A program made the position numbers and the translations under genes. Shown piece by piece: positions 38,851 through 49,021 of a stretch of DNA of 64,000 nucleotides. Source of the stretch: Schistocerca nitens (Eukaryota > Arthropoda > Insecta > Orthoptera > Acrididae). The notes beneath the pieces are model-generated. The model was not told the origin of the DNA, did not search any database, and saw only the letters and a list, made by a program, of their open reading frames with translations. Within the stretch, counting starts at the first letter, position 1. Every line of letters starts with the position of its first letter. The stretch spans positions 344,668,650-344,732,649 of the forward strand of contig NC_064619.1 in the NCBI RefSeq assembly GCF_023898315.1. Reading direction: 5' to 3'.

Positions 38851-39190
38851 TCAGGTTATCTTCCATTCGGAAAGCGGTTCCACTCAGCGACTGTTACATT
38901 GACTTGTAAATTATAAATTGCAGCAATCAGTCGTCCTTTTTAAATTTTATTATGCAGATCTAGATTTCGGCTAGAAGCTAGTCATTCTCAATGCACTATT
39001 ATTTTCGCTCAAAGCATATAAGTCCCTGTTAATCGGGTTTCACCCACAGTTCATTGAATACTCAGTGACTTACATGCTTTGAGCGAAAATAATAGTGCAT
39101 AGAGAATGGCTAGCTTCTAGCCGAAATCTAGATATGGATAATAAAATTTAAAAATGACGACTGATTGCTGCAATCTATAATTTACAAGTA
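38851..39190 (+). mobile_element. Fold-back MITE-like element, copy 2
   Basis: Same family as the element at 35481-35804, in the opposite orientation. It starts 'tcaggttatcttccattcgg' and ends 'tataatttacaagta'. Its arms (about 38902-39027 and 39065-39189) share 'gctagtcattctcaatgc' type sequence. The 9 bp duplication TCTATTTGG at 38842-38850 and 39191-39199 fixes both ends and shows that the asymmetric left extension belongs to the element. Confidence 0.8.
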
Positions 39191-39199
39191 TCTATTTGG

Positions 39200-40855
39200 C
39201 TAAATGTTTCACTCCACATATTTCTGATATCATCAGATGCGCAGCTTGAAGTGTGACGTTTCGATAAATCTGAAATCGCACTTGTTGCTTATGTTTAAGA
39301 CGCTGTTCATCCATGTTCATTCAGACAGTCTTTTGACAATACTGACCTCAGTTTCCACCATTTTTCACAGTTTTACTTTTAATGGCGTGTTTGACTCTGG
39401 GGAACTGAACCACAACTGCGCTATGTTCCACTTCCTTCTGCTGTTAGTTTTTATTACATACATTAATGTTTCCTTAATTCTCTTAGATGTCGATTTCCGG
39501 TTATCATGTTTTAAGATTTTATATTGCTTCTCTTTCATGCAGGAATTTGAAGAAAAGCATGATGTACAGTGATATAAATAATTTTTTGTGCACTTCCTCA
39601 GATAAAATCATTACATATTGTTCGTCTCAAGAAAAGATCTAAAAGAACTGACCGACATCCAACTCTGATATAGGCAGTAGAAAACATTAAGTTAGTCCTA
39701 AACTGCTCCTTTGTCGATCGACGAAGGTAGTGTCTTTTTTAAAAAATTGCTGGTCAGTACAGTTCCTGAAGTAACTTGGTTTTTGCATAAGCGAAAATAA
39801 CTAAATGTATGTTGAAGGGTAGCAAAATATACGATCTTGTACATATATCAGAAAGACGGATTTTATTGCCGGTATACATAAGGCATGTAAGATTATTAAA
39901 TATGGCCACATGAGAAGATCAAATATTTTCCTCTACAGGAGCCGTCCGTCTGTGGAGCAGCTTGTTTCCTCATTAGTAATCAGAAAATATGTGCCATTTT
40001 TCCGATAATCGCTGCTACATAAGGACGTCTCCAAAACAGGATTAAGTATATCAGTTCCAAGAAACTTGCAATAACCGTACCCGGAGAACCAGGCCAGTAC
40101 ATTTGTCCATGTGGGTAATGGTGTCATAAATCAATAAAACTCCAGCATAGAAACGAGGATTTGCATGAGACGGACAACGTTATTTATCACTTCGCCACAA
40201 GTATGTGACCACTAAAGAGAACGTCGCCTGCTGTGCAATTATAACAGGCACCTTAGCGGGAAAGGCAACTGTCACTTTGGCGCTACGTGAAGGTGCTTTT
40301 AATGTCACTCAAGAACATGTGTAAGAGACTATTTTATAACGTGCAGGTAGTCATAGATAAGTTGTTATAGGTATACAGCGTGTCAGATATTAATAGACTG
40401 CCTTCGCAGGATCGCTAATGGTGTCACGGACTTCAGAGAACAGAGGAGCTCCTATCACTCGATGACAGGTAGCATATCGTCTCTCAGATGCAGAACAGAC
40501 AGGAGCGCACGTAAAAGTGAAGCAGCATGCATCACCCCCTCGATACGTATCATATGTACATCACAATAGAGCACAGACGTGAGAGCCATTAATGGTCTCT
40601 TACTTCTTCCGTAGCTACTATTAATATCGACAGGTGTCAGTTCTATCCTATGCTAACAGGTGTTATACTGATGTGTCAAGCGTCTTCCCGAGGCAGTCGG
40701 CTATCTTCGTAACAATCTCGTACTGCAGTACATCCAAGCTACGAGGTTCAGTCATAATGTTTCAATTATAACCTCGGGAAACTAGTGTTGCGTGGTTATT
40801 TTTTTGGTTTAGTTTAAGAATACATTGAAATACCCGCTCCACAGTGCTGTAGCGC
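39200..40855. other. 1.65 kb without recognisable features
   Basis: A 111-codon plus-strand frame (39237-39572) is Leu/Phe-rich, as expected from AT-rich DNA, and has no recognisable motif. I see no RNA gene, terminal repeat or tandem repeat here. Confidence 0.4.
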
Positions 40856-40864
40856 GTCGTTACA

Positions 40865-41013
40865 AAAAATGTTTCAAATGGCTCTGAGCACTATGGGATT
40901 TTAACTAGTGAGGTCATCAGCCCCCTGTAACTTAGAACTACTTAAATCTAACTAACCTAAGGACATCACACACATCCATGCCCGAGGCAGGTTTCGAACC
41001 TGCGACCGTAGGA
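40865..41013 (-). mobile_element. tRNA-headed SINE, 5'-truncated
   Basis: Minus-strand copy holding the 3' body and box B complement ('ggtttcgaacc', about 40990) but stopping inside the tRNA head after 'tgcgaccgtagga'. A perfect 9 bp duplication, GTCGTTACA, at 40856-40864 and 41014-41022 shows that the truncation happened at insertion (typical of target-primed reverse transcription), not by later deletion. Confidence 0.9.
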
Positions 41014-41022
41014 GTCGTTACA

Positions 41023-41442
41023 GGAGCCAGAACAAAATAGTGCTCCCGCCGAGAAATGGGAGTATCGCACGTATTTCATGTTCTGCATTTGAAGGGGAAT
41101 AACGCTTCAACAATCCGTGCCGAGATGGTGAATGTACGCCAACAGTAAAGCGTAGTATGAAACATTGGTTAAGTGTCACAGACGCTTCTAGTGCGTTTAA
41201 ACACATATGAATGACGAAGACTAAGTGGTAGACCATCTTTCTATGAAGAATCGGGAATCACAAGTGAAGTGGAGCTCTTTTACTCGAAGACCCAGTGCTG
41301 AAACGACGATACTGGAGAAAGTGAATATCAGTCATGAGTCATGTATCAGTTTTCAACATGTTCACAGAAATTTTGAACATAGAAAAGCGCTGCCGACTGA
41401 GTTCTGCTAGTGCTCAGAACGTATAAAACAGTTATTGCTAGT
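41023..41442. other. Unassigned sequence
   Basis: Two short overlapping frames on opposite strands near 41018-41410 have no recognisable domain. A decayed DNA-transposon origin is possible but I cannot support it. Confidence 0.35.
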
Positions 41443-41916
41443 CACTTCTTTCGTTCGACGGCCATTGTCAACGGAAATCATCGTTTTATTTCCAATTACA
41501 AACAAAACTAATTTTGAACCGAAATTTTACTTGCGCATTCGATAGAGCGCTCCATAATCAGTCTAGTCCGACATTCTTTTATAGATATGTACCAATAGGG
41601 ACAATAACACACGAAGAATACACAGCAGTCCAACAACGGCTAAACAGCGCTGCATATTAGGCGGTTGCAGACCACTCCAGATGACTTCTTCAGCGGGCCA
41701 AGGCAGTGCTGTAGCTGCTGCAGTACTGGTTATTCTTCTAAGTTAACTGTCCCCGTTACTAGGTATCGATGAAACATATGTCGCACTAGGCAAGTCTGGG
41801 ACCACTCTATCGAATGGGCACGTAAAATTCTGCGTAAAAAATAATTTTGCTTGTAACGGGAAATAAACAGACGCTTTCCGACGACACTTGGCATCGAATG
41901 AAACACGTGATGAGCA
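41443..41916. mobile_element. Large imperfect fold-back element
   Basis: Left arm about 41443-41612 and right arm about 41743-41916 are diverged inverted repeats. For example, 'cattcgatagagcgctcc' on the left pairs with the complement of 'gaccactctatcgaatggg' on the right, and 'ttttatttccaattacaa' pairs with the complement of 'ttgtaacgggaaataaac'. The centre contains a second small hairpin ('gaagaatacacagcag' against 'ctggttattcttc'). No coding sequence and no clear target-site duplication. It is more decayed than the fold-back pair at 35481 and 38851. Confidence 0.6.
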
Positions 41917-42056
41917 CTATATGTTTGGGCTGACTCCAGCTACAAAATCCTAAAAAAAATGAAATAGCAAATATCTGATCAAACACTAGAGAAAATGTGT
42001 CTGACCACTCTTAGGATAGACACCTATCCAAGATAGTATCGTAAATTTTGCAGCTC

Positions 42057-42088
42057 TTGCAGACCACTCCAGATGACTTCTTCAGCGG
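42057..42088. repeat. Short direct repeat of a segment at 41665-41696
   Basis: The 32 bp from 'ttgcagaccactcc' to 'cttcttcagcgg' are identical at 41665-41696, inside the fold-back centre, and here, at the edge of the 5S-headed SINE fragment. It looks like a stray piece of the fold-back element at a rearrangement junction. Confidence 0.75.
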
Positions 42089-42138
42089 CCAGTTTACGAG
42101 ATCGGAGCCGCTTCTTCTCAATCAAGTTTGCCTCACAA
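42089..42138 (-). mobile_element. Middle fragment of a 5S-headed SINE
   Basis: The complement reads 'cttgtgaggcaaacttgatt' then 'gagaagaagcggctccgatc' and 'tcgtaaactg'. From memory this is the segment just downstream of the 5S-derived head in this orthopteran SINE family. It is separated from its head (42413-42533) by a tRNA-headed SINE piece and a dispersed repeat, and from its tail (42780-42925) by the palindrome. Confidence 0.55.
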
Positions 42139-42250
42139 GAACTTAAACCTAACTAACCTAAGGACATCACACACATCCATGCCCAAGGCAGGATTCGAAC
42201 CTGCGACCGTAGCGGGCGCTCGCTTCCAGACTGTAGCGCCTAGAACCGCA
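42139..42250 (-). mobile_element. tRNA-headed SINE, truncated at both ends
   Basis: Box B complement 'ggattcgaacc' at about 42191 and part of the head ('cgcttccagactgtagcgcc') are present. The 3' 'gagccatttgaacc' end is missing, and the 5' end is replaced by 'gggatacgtctc'. No target-site duplication is visible. Confidence 0.8.
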
Positions 42251-42412
42251 GGGATACGTCTCAGGGTGCCACGCTTTTTCACCATTGGGAGGGGGTTGAG
42301 CCAAATTTCCAAATTTCAAACTTATGTGTCACTATTTGAGACAGATACGGGGTTTCTAAAATGTGATCCTTCTGTTTTGTTGCACATTGTACATAGGATA
42401 CCACAGTAAAGC
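42251..42412 (-). repeat. Dispersed repeat, inverted partner of 44015-44173
   Basis: About 155 bp that reads, on the complement, 'gcgctttactgtgg', 'atgtgcaacaaaac', 'aggatcacattttagaaacc' and 'gaaaaagcgtggcaccctg'. The same sequence lies in plus orientation at 44015-44173 with only a few differences. No coding content; family unknown to me. Confidence 0.85.
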
Positions 42413-42533
42413 GCACCCCGCTTGCCAACAGCGTTCGGCAGACCGGATGGTTACCCATCCAAGTGCTAGCCCAGCCCGACAGCGTTTAACTTCGGTGATC
42501 TGACGGGAACCGGTGTTACCACTGCGGCAAGGC
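42413..42533 (-). mobile_element. 5S rRNA-derived head of a SINE
   Basis: The complement contains the internal promoter landmarks of a 5S rRNA gene: 'atcaccgaagttaaacgc', 'gtcgggctgggctagcac' and 'cttggatgggtaacc', followed by 'ggcaagcggggtgc'. It differs from a functional 5S gene at its 5' part ('gccttgccgcagtgg') and lacks a T-run terminator. A SINE head is therefore more likely than an rRNA gene. Confidence 0.8.
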
Positions 42534-42780
42534 TGTTGGCCGATGTTTGTTAGGTCTTCGCCTTATTTCGTAGAGGTGGTTCCATGTTTTTCCATGGCTT
42601 GATTCGTTCCTTTGTCGCGGGCTGATAGTGATAGACCAAGCATTCGTAGCGAGCGATTGGGCCACTACGAATGCTTGGTCTATCACTATCAGCCCGCGAC
42701 AAAGGAACGAATCAAGCCATGGAAAAACATGGAATCACCTCTACGAAATAAGGCGAAGACCTAACAATCATCGGCCAACA
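42534..42780. repeat. Near-perfect palindrome, 116 bp arms and 15 bp spacer
   Basis: Left arm 42534-42649 and right arm 42665-42780 are reverse complements with two mismatches that I can find ('gtttgtt' against 'gattgtt', and 'ggtggttcc' against 'ggtgattcc'). The spacer is 'cgagcgattgggcca'. The palindrome starts exactly where the 5S head ends and stops where the 5S-SINE tail begins. It could arise by snap-back synthesis or be a hairpin transposon, and it is young because the arms have barely diverged. Confidence 0.95.
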
Positions 42781-42925
42781 AACTGACATACGGCTGGGAG
42801 AGCGGTGTGACCACATGCCCCTCCATATCCGCATCCAATGACGCCTGTAGGCTGAGGATGACACGGCGGCCGGACGGTACCGTTGGGCCTTCCAAGGTCT
42901 GTTTGGAAGAAGATTGGTTTAACAG
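42780..42925 (+). mobile_element. Tail fragment of a 5S-headed SINE
   Basis: 'aaactgacatacggctggga' then 'gagcggtgtgaccacatgcc' and 'tgaggatgacacggcggcc' match, from memory, the 3' body of the same family. It is on the plus strand, opposite to the head and middle fragments just to the left. Confidence 0.6.
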
Positions 42926-43799
42926 TGATCATACAAGTTGATGGTTGATGTTGAGTGTTCCTTGGGCATCCATGGTGTTATAAGAGGCAGATCGTTACAG
43001 GGGCACACTACCGAACTATGCTTATGAGGTTACGCAAAACTCGCAACGAAGCCACTCGGGAAGGTTTTCAGGTTTTCGCCCCACGACAAGGCCACAGCTT
43101 ATTCTGACTAGGAGTCAGTCACACCAGCTGCTCCTCTATCATCTCCCTATTCACGTTACATTTCACCCAGTGACTTCCTCCTTTTCCCTCAGGTGGAGAT
43201 TCCATTAAGTGGCAGGAATTTTCAGAATGAATACAGGGTAATTTGCAAGTTGGAACGTTCCCGAACTGCCAAAGTCAGACTTGTACGACTTAAGTTGGGG
43301 CAAGCAAGTAGCGAAGAAGCATGAGTAGGTTCAGAAGGTCTAACTCCATAATCTAGTTTGTTAGTCATAACTCGATTTCTTCGCTGTGATAGTGAATCAG
43401 TTATTACTACCCCTCATACGTATCGGAAAGAAGAAACGTAGAATAAATTTCACTGTAGTAACTGTCTCTAATACATTACGTGCTTTATAGGTCTAAGTAA
43501 ATTCACGTCAACCTGTAGAGCTGCAAGGTGAGTGACTCTTTAGATTCCTCTGGAACGTAGCTTTGATTCAGTTTCTTGCAGCGAACTTCTATGATCTTCG
43601 GTGGAACAAGCTAACATAACAAGGGAGCACCGATAAATATTTGTTAGTTCTTTACACCAAGAAGACTAGCGTGTATATTGAAATCTTAATGCAAATGCTT
43701 ATGAAACAAGTCAAGTCCACAACATGGCACAGTACTTCTTTTTCAACGTGTCGTTAACGAATTCAGCGAGGAAAAATATGTCGAACGACTTTCTAAGTA
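42926..43799. other. Unassigned sequence
   Basis: Nearly 900 bp with no supported frame and no repeat I recognise. Confidence 0.4.
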
Positions 43800-43810
43800 T
43801 GCGCTTTACT

Positions 43811-44014
43811 TTCAAAAATGGTTCAAATGGGTCTGAGCACTATGCGACTTAACTTCTGAGGTCATCAGTCGCCTACAACTTAGAACGAATTAAACCTAAC
43901 TAACCTAAGGACATCACACACATCCATGCCCGAGGCAGGATTCGAACCTGCGACCGTAGCGGGCGCTCGGTTCCAGACTGTAGCGCCTAGAACCGCACGG
44001 CCACTCCGACCGGC
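43811..44014 (-). mobile_element. tRNA-headed SINE, full length
   Basis: Starts 'ttcaaaaatggttcaaatgg', with box B complement 'ggattcgaacc' at about 43938 and head end 'ccactccgaccggc'. The perfect 11 bp duplication TGCGCTTTACT at 43800-43810 and 44015-44025 brackets it. The target lies at the edge of the dispersed repeat that starts at 44015. Confidence 0.92.
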
Positions 44015-44173
44015 TGCGCTTTACTGTGGTGTCCTACGTACAATGTGCAACAAAACTGAAGGATCACATTTTAGAAACCCCGTATCTGTCTCAAATAGTG
44101 ATACATAAGTTTGAAATTTGGAAATTTGGCTCAACCCCCTCCCAGTGGTGAAAAAGCGTGGCACCCTGCGACG
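44015..44173 (+). repeat. Dispersed repeat, inverted partner of 42251-42412
   Basis: Carries 'gcgctttactgtggtgtcc', 'aggatcacattttagaaacc', 'gtttgaaatttggaaatttg' and 'gtggcaccctgcgacgt'. It is longer to the right, continuing into GC-rich 'cgggttcggcggcgctgc', so this copy may be the more complete one. Confidence 0.85.
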
Positions 44174-45180
44174 TCACCCTCGGGTTCGGCGGCGCTGCAA
44201 GCAGCAACGTGTCAACACATGCGAAAGAAAGACCACAGCGAAAAAAGAGGCCACAGCTCAGAAGTTCGTGTGAGCTGTAAAGTGAGTTAATGATGTAACA
44301 TTGGCACCTAATTTCACCACAGTTCTGCCCAAAGCAAAGGTCCTTTTCACATCTCTGCGATGGATGTGAGGACCGCGTCACTCAGCGTTGAAGCCACGCG
44401 GTTTTCTTATGGGTGGACGAGGAAAAGATTTCAGACACTTCGCCGCTCAGAATCGATACGAAAAGGCGTTAGGGGGTGGCATATAGGACGTTGATTCCCA
44501 CACATTCCGCGGCTGAAAACAACAGTTCGCCGTGCGATGAGTAACTGGAAGATGTTCTTGACAACCTTTGACACTGTTGATACGCTCGAACGTTTCGACC
44601 CTTCTCTAACAACACTGTAGAGATGCACCGACATTGAATGTGATCGCACTCCTTTCGAGTGCAACACGACAGCAATTTTTGCAATCGTGTACTTGTTGGA
44701 GCCGCCGAGGCATCATTCAAAACCATCTGACGAAATCTGAACGTGTTCCGAAGAAGCAAAGGGTATTAATGCTTTTTCAACTCTCCTGCTTTTCGCCCTT
44801 CTGTGGCATAATCACGTGGGAGTGCTACAGTAACAACTGTATGAATTAAATGGCAACAGTTCAGCAACACGATCGGTGACTGCCACCAACTGAGCACGTT
44901 AGAAATGTGCCTGGCAGAAATCTCGACATCAAATAAGCTTGGCAGCTGCTCTAGCGCCTTAGGATAAGCAAACCCCGATCAAGAGGAATGTGGCCCATCA
45001 AAACGTTGGAAGTTACTCACATATGCACCTCAAGGTGCCAAAGGTTGAAGTACACTGTCAGAAGTATTAAACATACAGAAGTGATGGTATTAGCTGCTAC
45101 TGAATACTAATGCCTTTTTAACTACAATAAGCTAGCTATGTTTCATTTGTATTGCAAGGTTTCTTAATACAAGTACAAGA
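44174..45180. other. 1 kb without assignable features
   Basis: Several short overlapping frames on both strands (44091-44849) have no recognisable domains. It may belong to the same unknown repeat as 44015-44173, but I cannot show that. Confidence 0.4.
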
Positions 45181-46130
45181 GACGTTCAGTAAGTAATCCA
45201 GCACCTTTTCTTCTCGGCCTGTTTGATTTGCAAAAATGCGGAATGTGTTGTGGGACATCAGGAAATATTAACCGATTCATCCCGTGTTGTTTCATGAATC
45301 TCCGTCAGGTGATGGCGCTGTACATACCCATCAAAAAGGTGAGCCGTTATTGAGTTTCTTTTGGCGGAGTAACAGAGCGCCTCATATATTTATAGGCAGT
45401 TGCAGAACGTCTAGGAGACCTGGCAGCACGGCGAATCTTTGTGCGAGGAGTCTGTCGTCATCGCAGTAAAGTAGCGGAAATCTGTCAGATCTCCTGCATG
45501 CAGGCCGGCCGCGCACAGCTCTAACTGCTGCAATGTTGGAACGTGCAGACACTCATTCGAGGCGATAGTCGGGCCACAATTAAATACTTCCTTGTCCTTG
45601 AGAACTCAAGGCCTCCCACAAGTCTGTGCACCCGAGAGGAGCTTACAGAACTTCATTGGACTGTTCTTCGTCATCCCCCCTACAGCCCGGATCTCTCATC
45701 TTCCGACTTCCATGTGTTTGGCTCAATGAAGGATGCACTCCACTGGAAGCAGTTATTGTTACAGCAAGGTGTTGGCTCCGACGTCGATCAGTAGAGTGGT
45801 TCACCCCCAGTAAACTGGCGTCAATTTGAATGAAGATTATGTTGAAAAATATGGTTTTGTAACCAAAAGAGTGGGAAATAATAAGGCCTTTTCGGAAATG
45901 GTTCAAATGGCTCTGAGCACTATGGGACTCAACTGCTGAGGTCATAAGTCCCCTAGAACTTAGAACTACTTAAACCTAAATAACCTAAGGACAACACACA
46001 CATCCATGCCCGAGGCAGGATTCGAACCTGCGACCGTAGCGGTCGCGCGGTTCCAGACTGTAGCGCCAGAACCGCTCGGCCACCATCGGCCGGCCCTTTT
46101 CGGAATCCTGAGTAAAACAAACCTTCTGTC
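45181..46130 (+). pseudogene. Mariner-type transposon remnant, internally deleted
   Basis: The left end 'gacgttcagtaagtaatcc' resembles a mariner terminus. The frame at 45543-45794 ends with the hallmark 'HPPYSPDLSSSDFHVFGSMK' near residues 63-82, where the last Asp of the mariner DD(34)D triad lies in the S-x-D-F motif. Upstream, 'cttgcagaacg' style sequence at 45385-45470 fits the DNA-binding region. The two earlier catalytic Asp regions are missing: sequence near 45578 jumps from N-terminal to C-terminal coding, so about half the gene is deleted. A SINE (45898-46094) splits the 3' flank; the family sequence resumes with 'aatcctgagtaaaac' after it. It cannot encode an active enzyme. Confidence 0.75.
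45898..46094 (-). mobile_element. tRNA-headed SINE inserted in the mariner remnant
   Basis: Begins 'atggttcaaatggctctgag', with box B complement 'ggattcgaacc' at about 46018 and head end 'ccaccatcggccgg'. The perfect 11 bp duplication CCTTTTCGGAA lies at 45887-45897 and 46095-46105. Confidence 0.92.
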
Positions 46131-46395
46131 ACTTATATAATTAACTACCCATGTCAGTCTGTCCAGTTTCTCTATTTAAACTAATAATAGTTCAATTTTC
46201 TGTCGCTGGTTGCTTAGTATATATGTATAGAAAACATACCTAGTAAATGATGTAGTTTTATAAATGCGCATGCGTCAGGCCTGAATTGCCCTACAGCTTA
46301 TCTTCGGAAAATGATGTACGAATCACAATAGATGGATTTCCAGTAATCATCTGATTCCATGTGGAGTAATTAAACACTACGAAGTGAAATGTCCA

Positions 46396-46594
46396 GCCGG
46401 CCACGGTGGCCGAGCGGTTCTAGGCGCTTCAGTCCGGAACCGCGCGACTGCTACGGTCGCAGGTTCGAATCCTGCCTCTGGCATGAATGTGTGTGATGTC
46501 TTGAGGTTAGTTAGGTTTAAGTAGTTCTAAGTTCTAGGGGACTGATGACCTCTGATGTTAAGTCCCATAGTGCTCAGAGCCAATTGAACCATTT
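46396..46594 (+). mobile_element. tRNA-headed SINE, near-consensus copy
   Basis: Head 'ccggccacggtggccgagcg', box A-like 'tggccgagcgg' at about 46407 and box B GGTTCGAATCC at about 46461. The body ends 'gagccaattgaaccatttt'. A perfect 11 bp duplication, TGAAATGTCCA, lies at 46385-46395 and 46595-46605. It is one of the least decayed copies in the window, apart from a small change in the 3' end. Confidence 0.93.
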
Positions 46595-46605
46595 TGAAAT
46601 GTCCA

Positions 46606-48385
46606 TTTTCAGAACGTAAGAGGTGTGATATAAGCGCACTCAGCACTGGGTGTAGAAAAAGTTGTAGTAATAGAATTTGTAGGTAGGCTCGTGCTTTTTT
46701 AAAAAGGAAATACACATCACAAGACACAAAGACGTTTTTGAAAAAAGTGAAGAAAATTCCAATATTTTCAAAGTTCTTTATATACGGAAAGGCTAACCAA
46801 TTTAATCTGTGCGAGCCAAACCTTGTTTTCCAATACTTTCAACCATATGAACGTGTTAAAGAAAAATCTTCTACTCCTCCTTTTAAAAGGCGTACCTACT
46901 ACTTGACTGGACTATCTGCAGAATCCTTACACGCTTTTCAGACTGTTCCTGATATCCGTTTATACCAGGCCTGGTAGCAACCCTAAACACGAATAACACG
47001 AATGTATTCTCTTGGCTGTTCCATCAGTCACAGAACACTGCAGTTGTAATCATTTACGAATCCGCCGATGTTGCACACGTGTACGAAGTTATAATGAAAC
47101 TGAACATGTCTTCTGGGTGCTTTAGTTTCTTTTGTCACGCTGTGTACATTAAAATGTACACCTCTTTGGTGGCACACTACGAGGTCCAAATAGGGAGCAC
47201 TGATCAAACTAATTAACAAAGTCAAAAATCCCCAACTGCGTCGGCAAATCTCAGAGTAGCAGTATTTATAACTTCACTGATAACATATGTCGACTTTCAG
47301 AATGTCTGGAGCTTCCGAGAGGAATTCGTTTTGAAAAGCGACGTTAAAACATAAATGCAATCCTGGCCATTAGTATTACAACATCACTGTAGTGGTAAGA
47401 GCGGGAAAGGTGTTGGCCGAAATAAACATTTTACCAATTTTTTTTTTTTGAGTGGATTTTACCTTTGAAGCTGAAGACTTATTTTTCCTTCACAATTAAA
47501 AGTCCCCATCCCTTACTTCGTATTACAGTTTCTAATAACACCATGCTACCGGAATAACAGCTTAACAGTCTGACGGCAACGCACATGAAACCTAGCTCGA
47601 ATTATAGGTTCTATCCACTGACTGTAACTGAGAAAAGAAGAATTCAAAACCGACATCAGCTTCACATACGGTAGCCTAGGTAACAACTACACTTATTAAA
47701 GCCTCAGATAAAAATCTTAACTACGCTTTCGCAAATTTTGACGATTTCGAGTTCCACAAGTATGAACATACAAATTATTAAAATTTGTAAAATCCTTTAT
47801 AGCAAAGTTCACTGCAGTGAACAAATTTCTTAAAGAGCACCAACTTCAGCTACTGAACTCGCTGCAATTTGAACTTGAATACACATATACTGAGTGATGT
47901 AAATCTCAGGCATAAAGTGTTTGCAAACAATATCAACGACAGTAGTTGACGCATATCGTTAGAAAGACCGGTAGTTCCAAGGAAACAGTAGTGACAGCTT
48001 AGAATTAAATAGCTATTTCCTGTAACTAACACAAATTAATATTATCGTTGACTAGCTTACAGCATGACAAATTAAAACATTGACTAACAACACGAGAAAT
48101 TAAAATCCAGATTAATTAAATTAAGAGCCTGACTCCAAATAATAACACACAGGTACAAGCCCGACAGTCAGACTGCTGATTCCTGGTTTTTAACAAAACA
48201 TCAGTCATCAAGGCGACCTTTACAAAGAAGAACAATTGGGTACAAATACATGAAACACAGATTTGTTACCACAAGCAACAAACATGCGTAAAACATAAGG
48301 GTTGGCACTTATACGCTTGATAAGTGCACTAGCTATCGGTCCGAATGTTAACAAAACGCAGCCAACCTGAGTTCACAGCACTGTT
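46606..48385. other. 1.8 kb without recognisable features
   Basis: AT-rich sequence with a T-run near 47438. A 79-codon plus-strand frame at 46738-46977 has no recognisable domain, and adjacent frames on both strands do not extend it. No repeat termini are seen. Confidence 0.4.
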
Positions 48386-48395
48386 CAAACGTTGA

Positions 48396-48647
48396 GGAGG
48401 AGGGGAAGGTTTGTGTTTACGGTCACGTCGACAACGAGATCATTAGAGACGGAGCACAAGCTTGGATTGTCTGAAGGACTGGGAAAGAAATCGGTTGTAC
48501 CCTTTCCAAGGAACCATCCCAGTATTTTCCTGGAGCGATTTTGTGAAATCATGGCAAACTTAAAACTGAATGGCTGGACGCGGGTTTGAACCGCCGTCCT
48601 CCAGAACGCGAATGCAGTGTGCTAACAACTGCGCCACCTCGCTCGGC
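48396..48647 (-). mobile_element. Second-type tRNA-headed SINE
   Basis: On the complement the head reads 'gccgagcgaggtggcgcagt', with box B-like 'ggcggttcaaacccgcg' near 48585. The body has 'tgatttcacaaaatcgctcc' and 'gggatggttcc', and the end has 'gatctcgttgtcgac'. It is a different SINE family from those ending in 'gagccatttgaacc'. A one-mismatch 10 bp duplication (CAAACGTTGA at 48386-48395, CAAACATTGA at 48648-48657) brackets it. Confidence 0.8.
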
Positions 48648-48810
48648 CAAACATTGACATGAGACTAAACACACATCGGCTTTCAGATGCAACCAGGGAG
48701 CGGGGTCAGTATAAATAGAACAAAAATTCTCATCACATTCTGGAGGATTCGGTAGAAGAAAACCACCGGCACATAGCTTAGCTCTCTGGATAAGCTAGGA
48801 TTAAGACGAG

Positions 48811-49009
48811 CTGCGCGGAGTGACTGCGCGGTTTGAGGCGCCACGTAGGGATTGCGCGGCTCCTTGCACCAGAGGTTCGAGTGCTCCCTCGGGCTTGGGT
48901 GTGTGTGTTGTTCTTAGCATAAGTTCGTTTGAGTAGTGTGTAACTCTAGGGACCGATGACCTCAGCAGTTTAGTCCCTTAGGAATTCACACACATTTGAA
49001 CGTTTTTTC
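48811..49009 (+). mobile_element. tRNA-headed SINE, 'cacatttgaac' subfamily
   Basis: Head 'ctgcgcggagtgactgcgcgg', box B-like 'aggttcgagtgctcc' at about 48871, body 'gaccgatgacctcagcag' and end 'cacacacatttgaacg' plus a T-run. A perfect 12 bp duplication, GATTAAGACGAG, lies at 48799-48810 and 49010-49021. Confidence 0.9.
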
Positions 49010-49021
49010 GATTAAGACGAG

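Noticed and set aside
39237-39572. 111-codon plus-strand frame as a membrane protein gene
   Set aside because: Its Leu/Phe richness follows from AT-rich DNA. No splice, motif or family evidence supports it.
42128-42409. Frames with 'AGFEPATVA' (42128-42409, 43926-44108, 58992-59354) as proteins
   Set aside because: That peptide is the translation of the SINE tRNA head around box B, which recurs wherever the SINE is inserted.
42413-42533. Functional 5S rRNA gene
   Set aside because: The internal promoter is recognisable, but the 5' end departs from 5S rRNA, there is no T-run terminator, and SINE sequence continues downstream.
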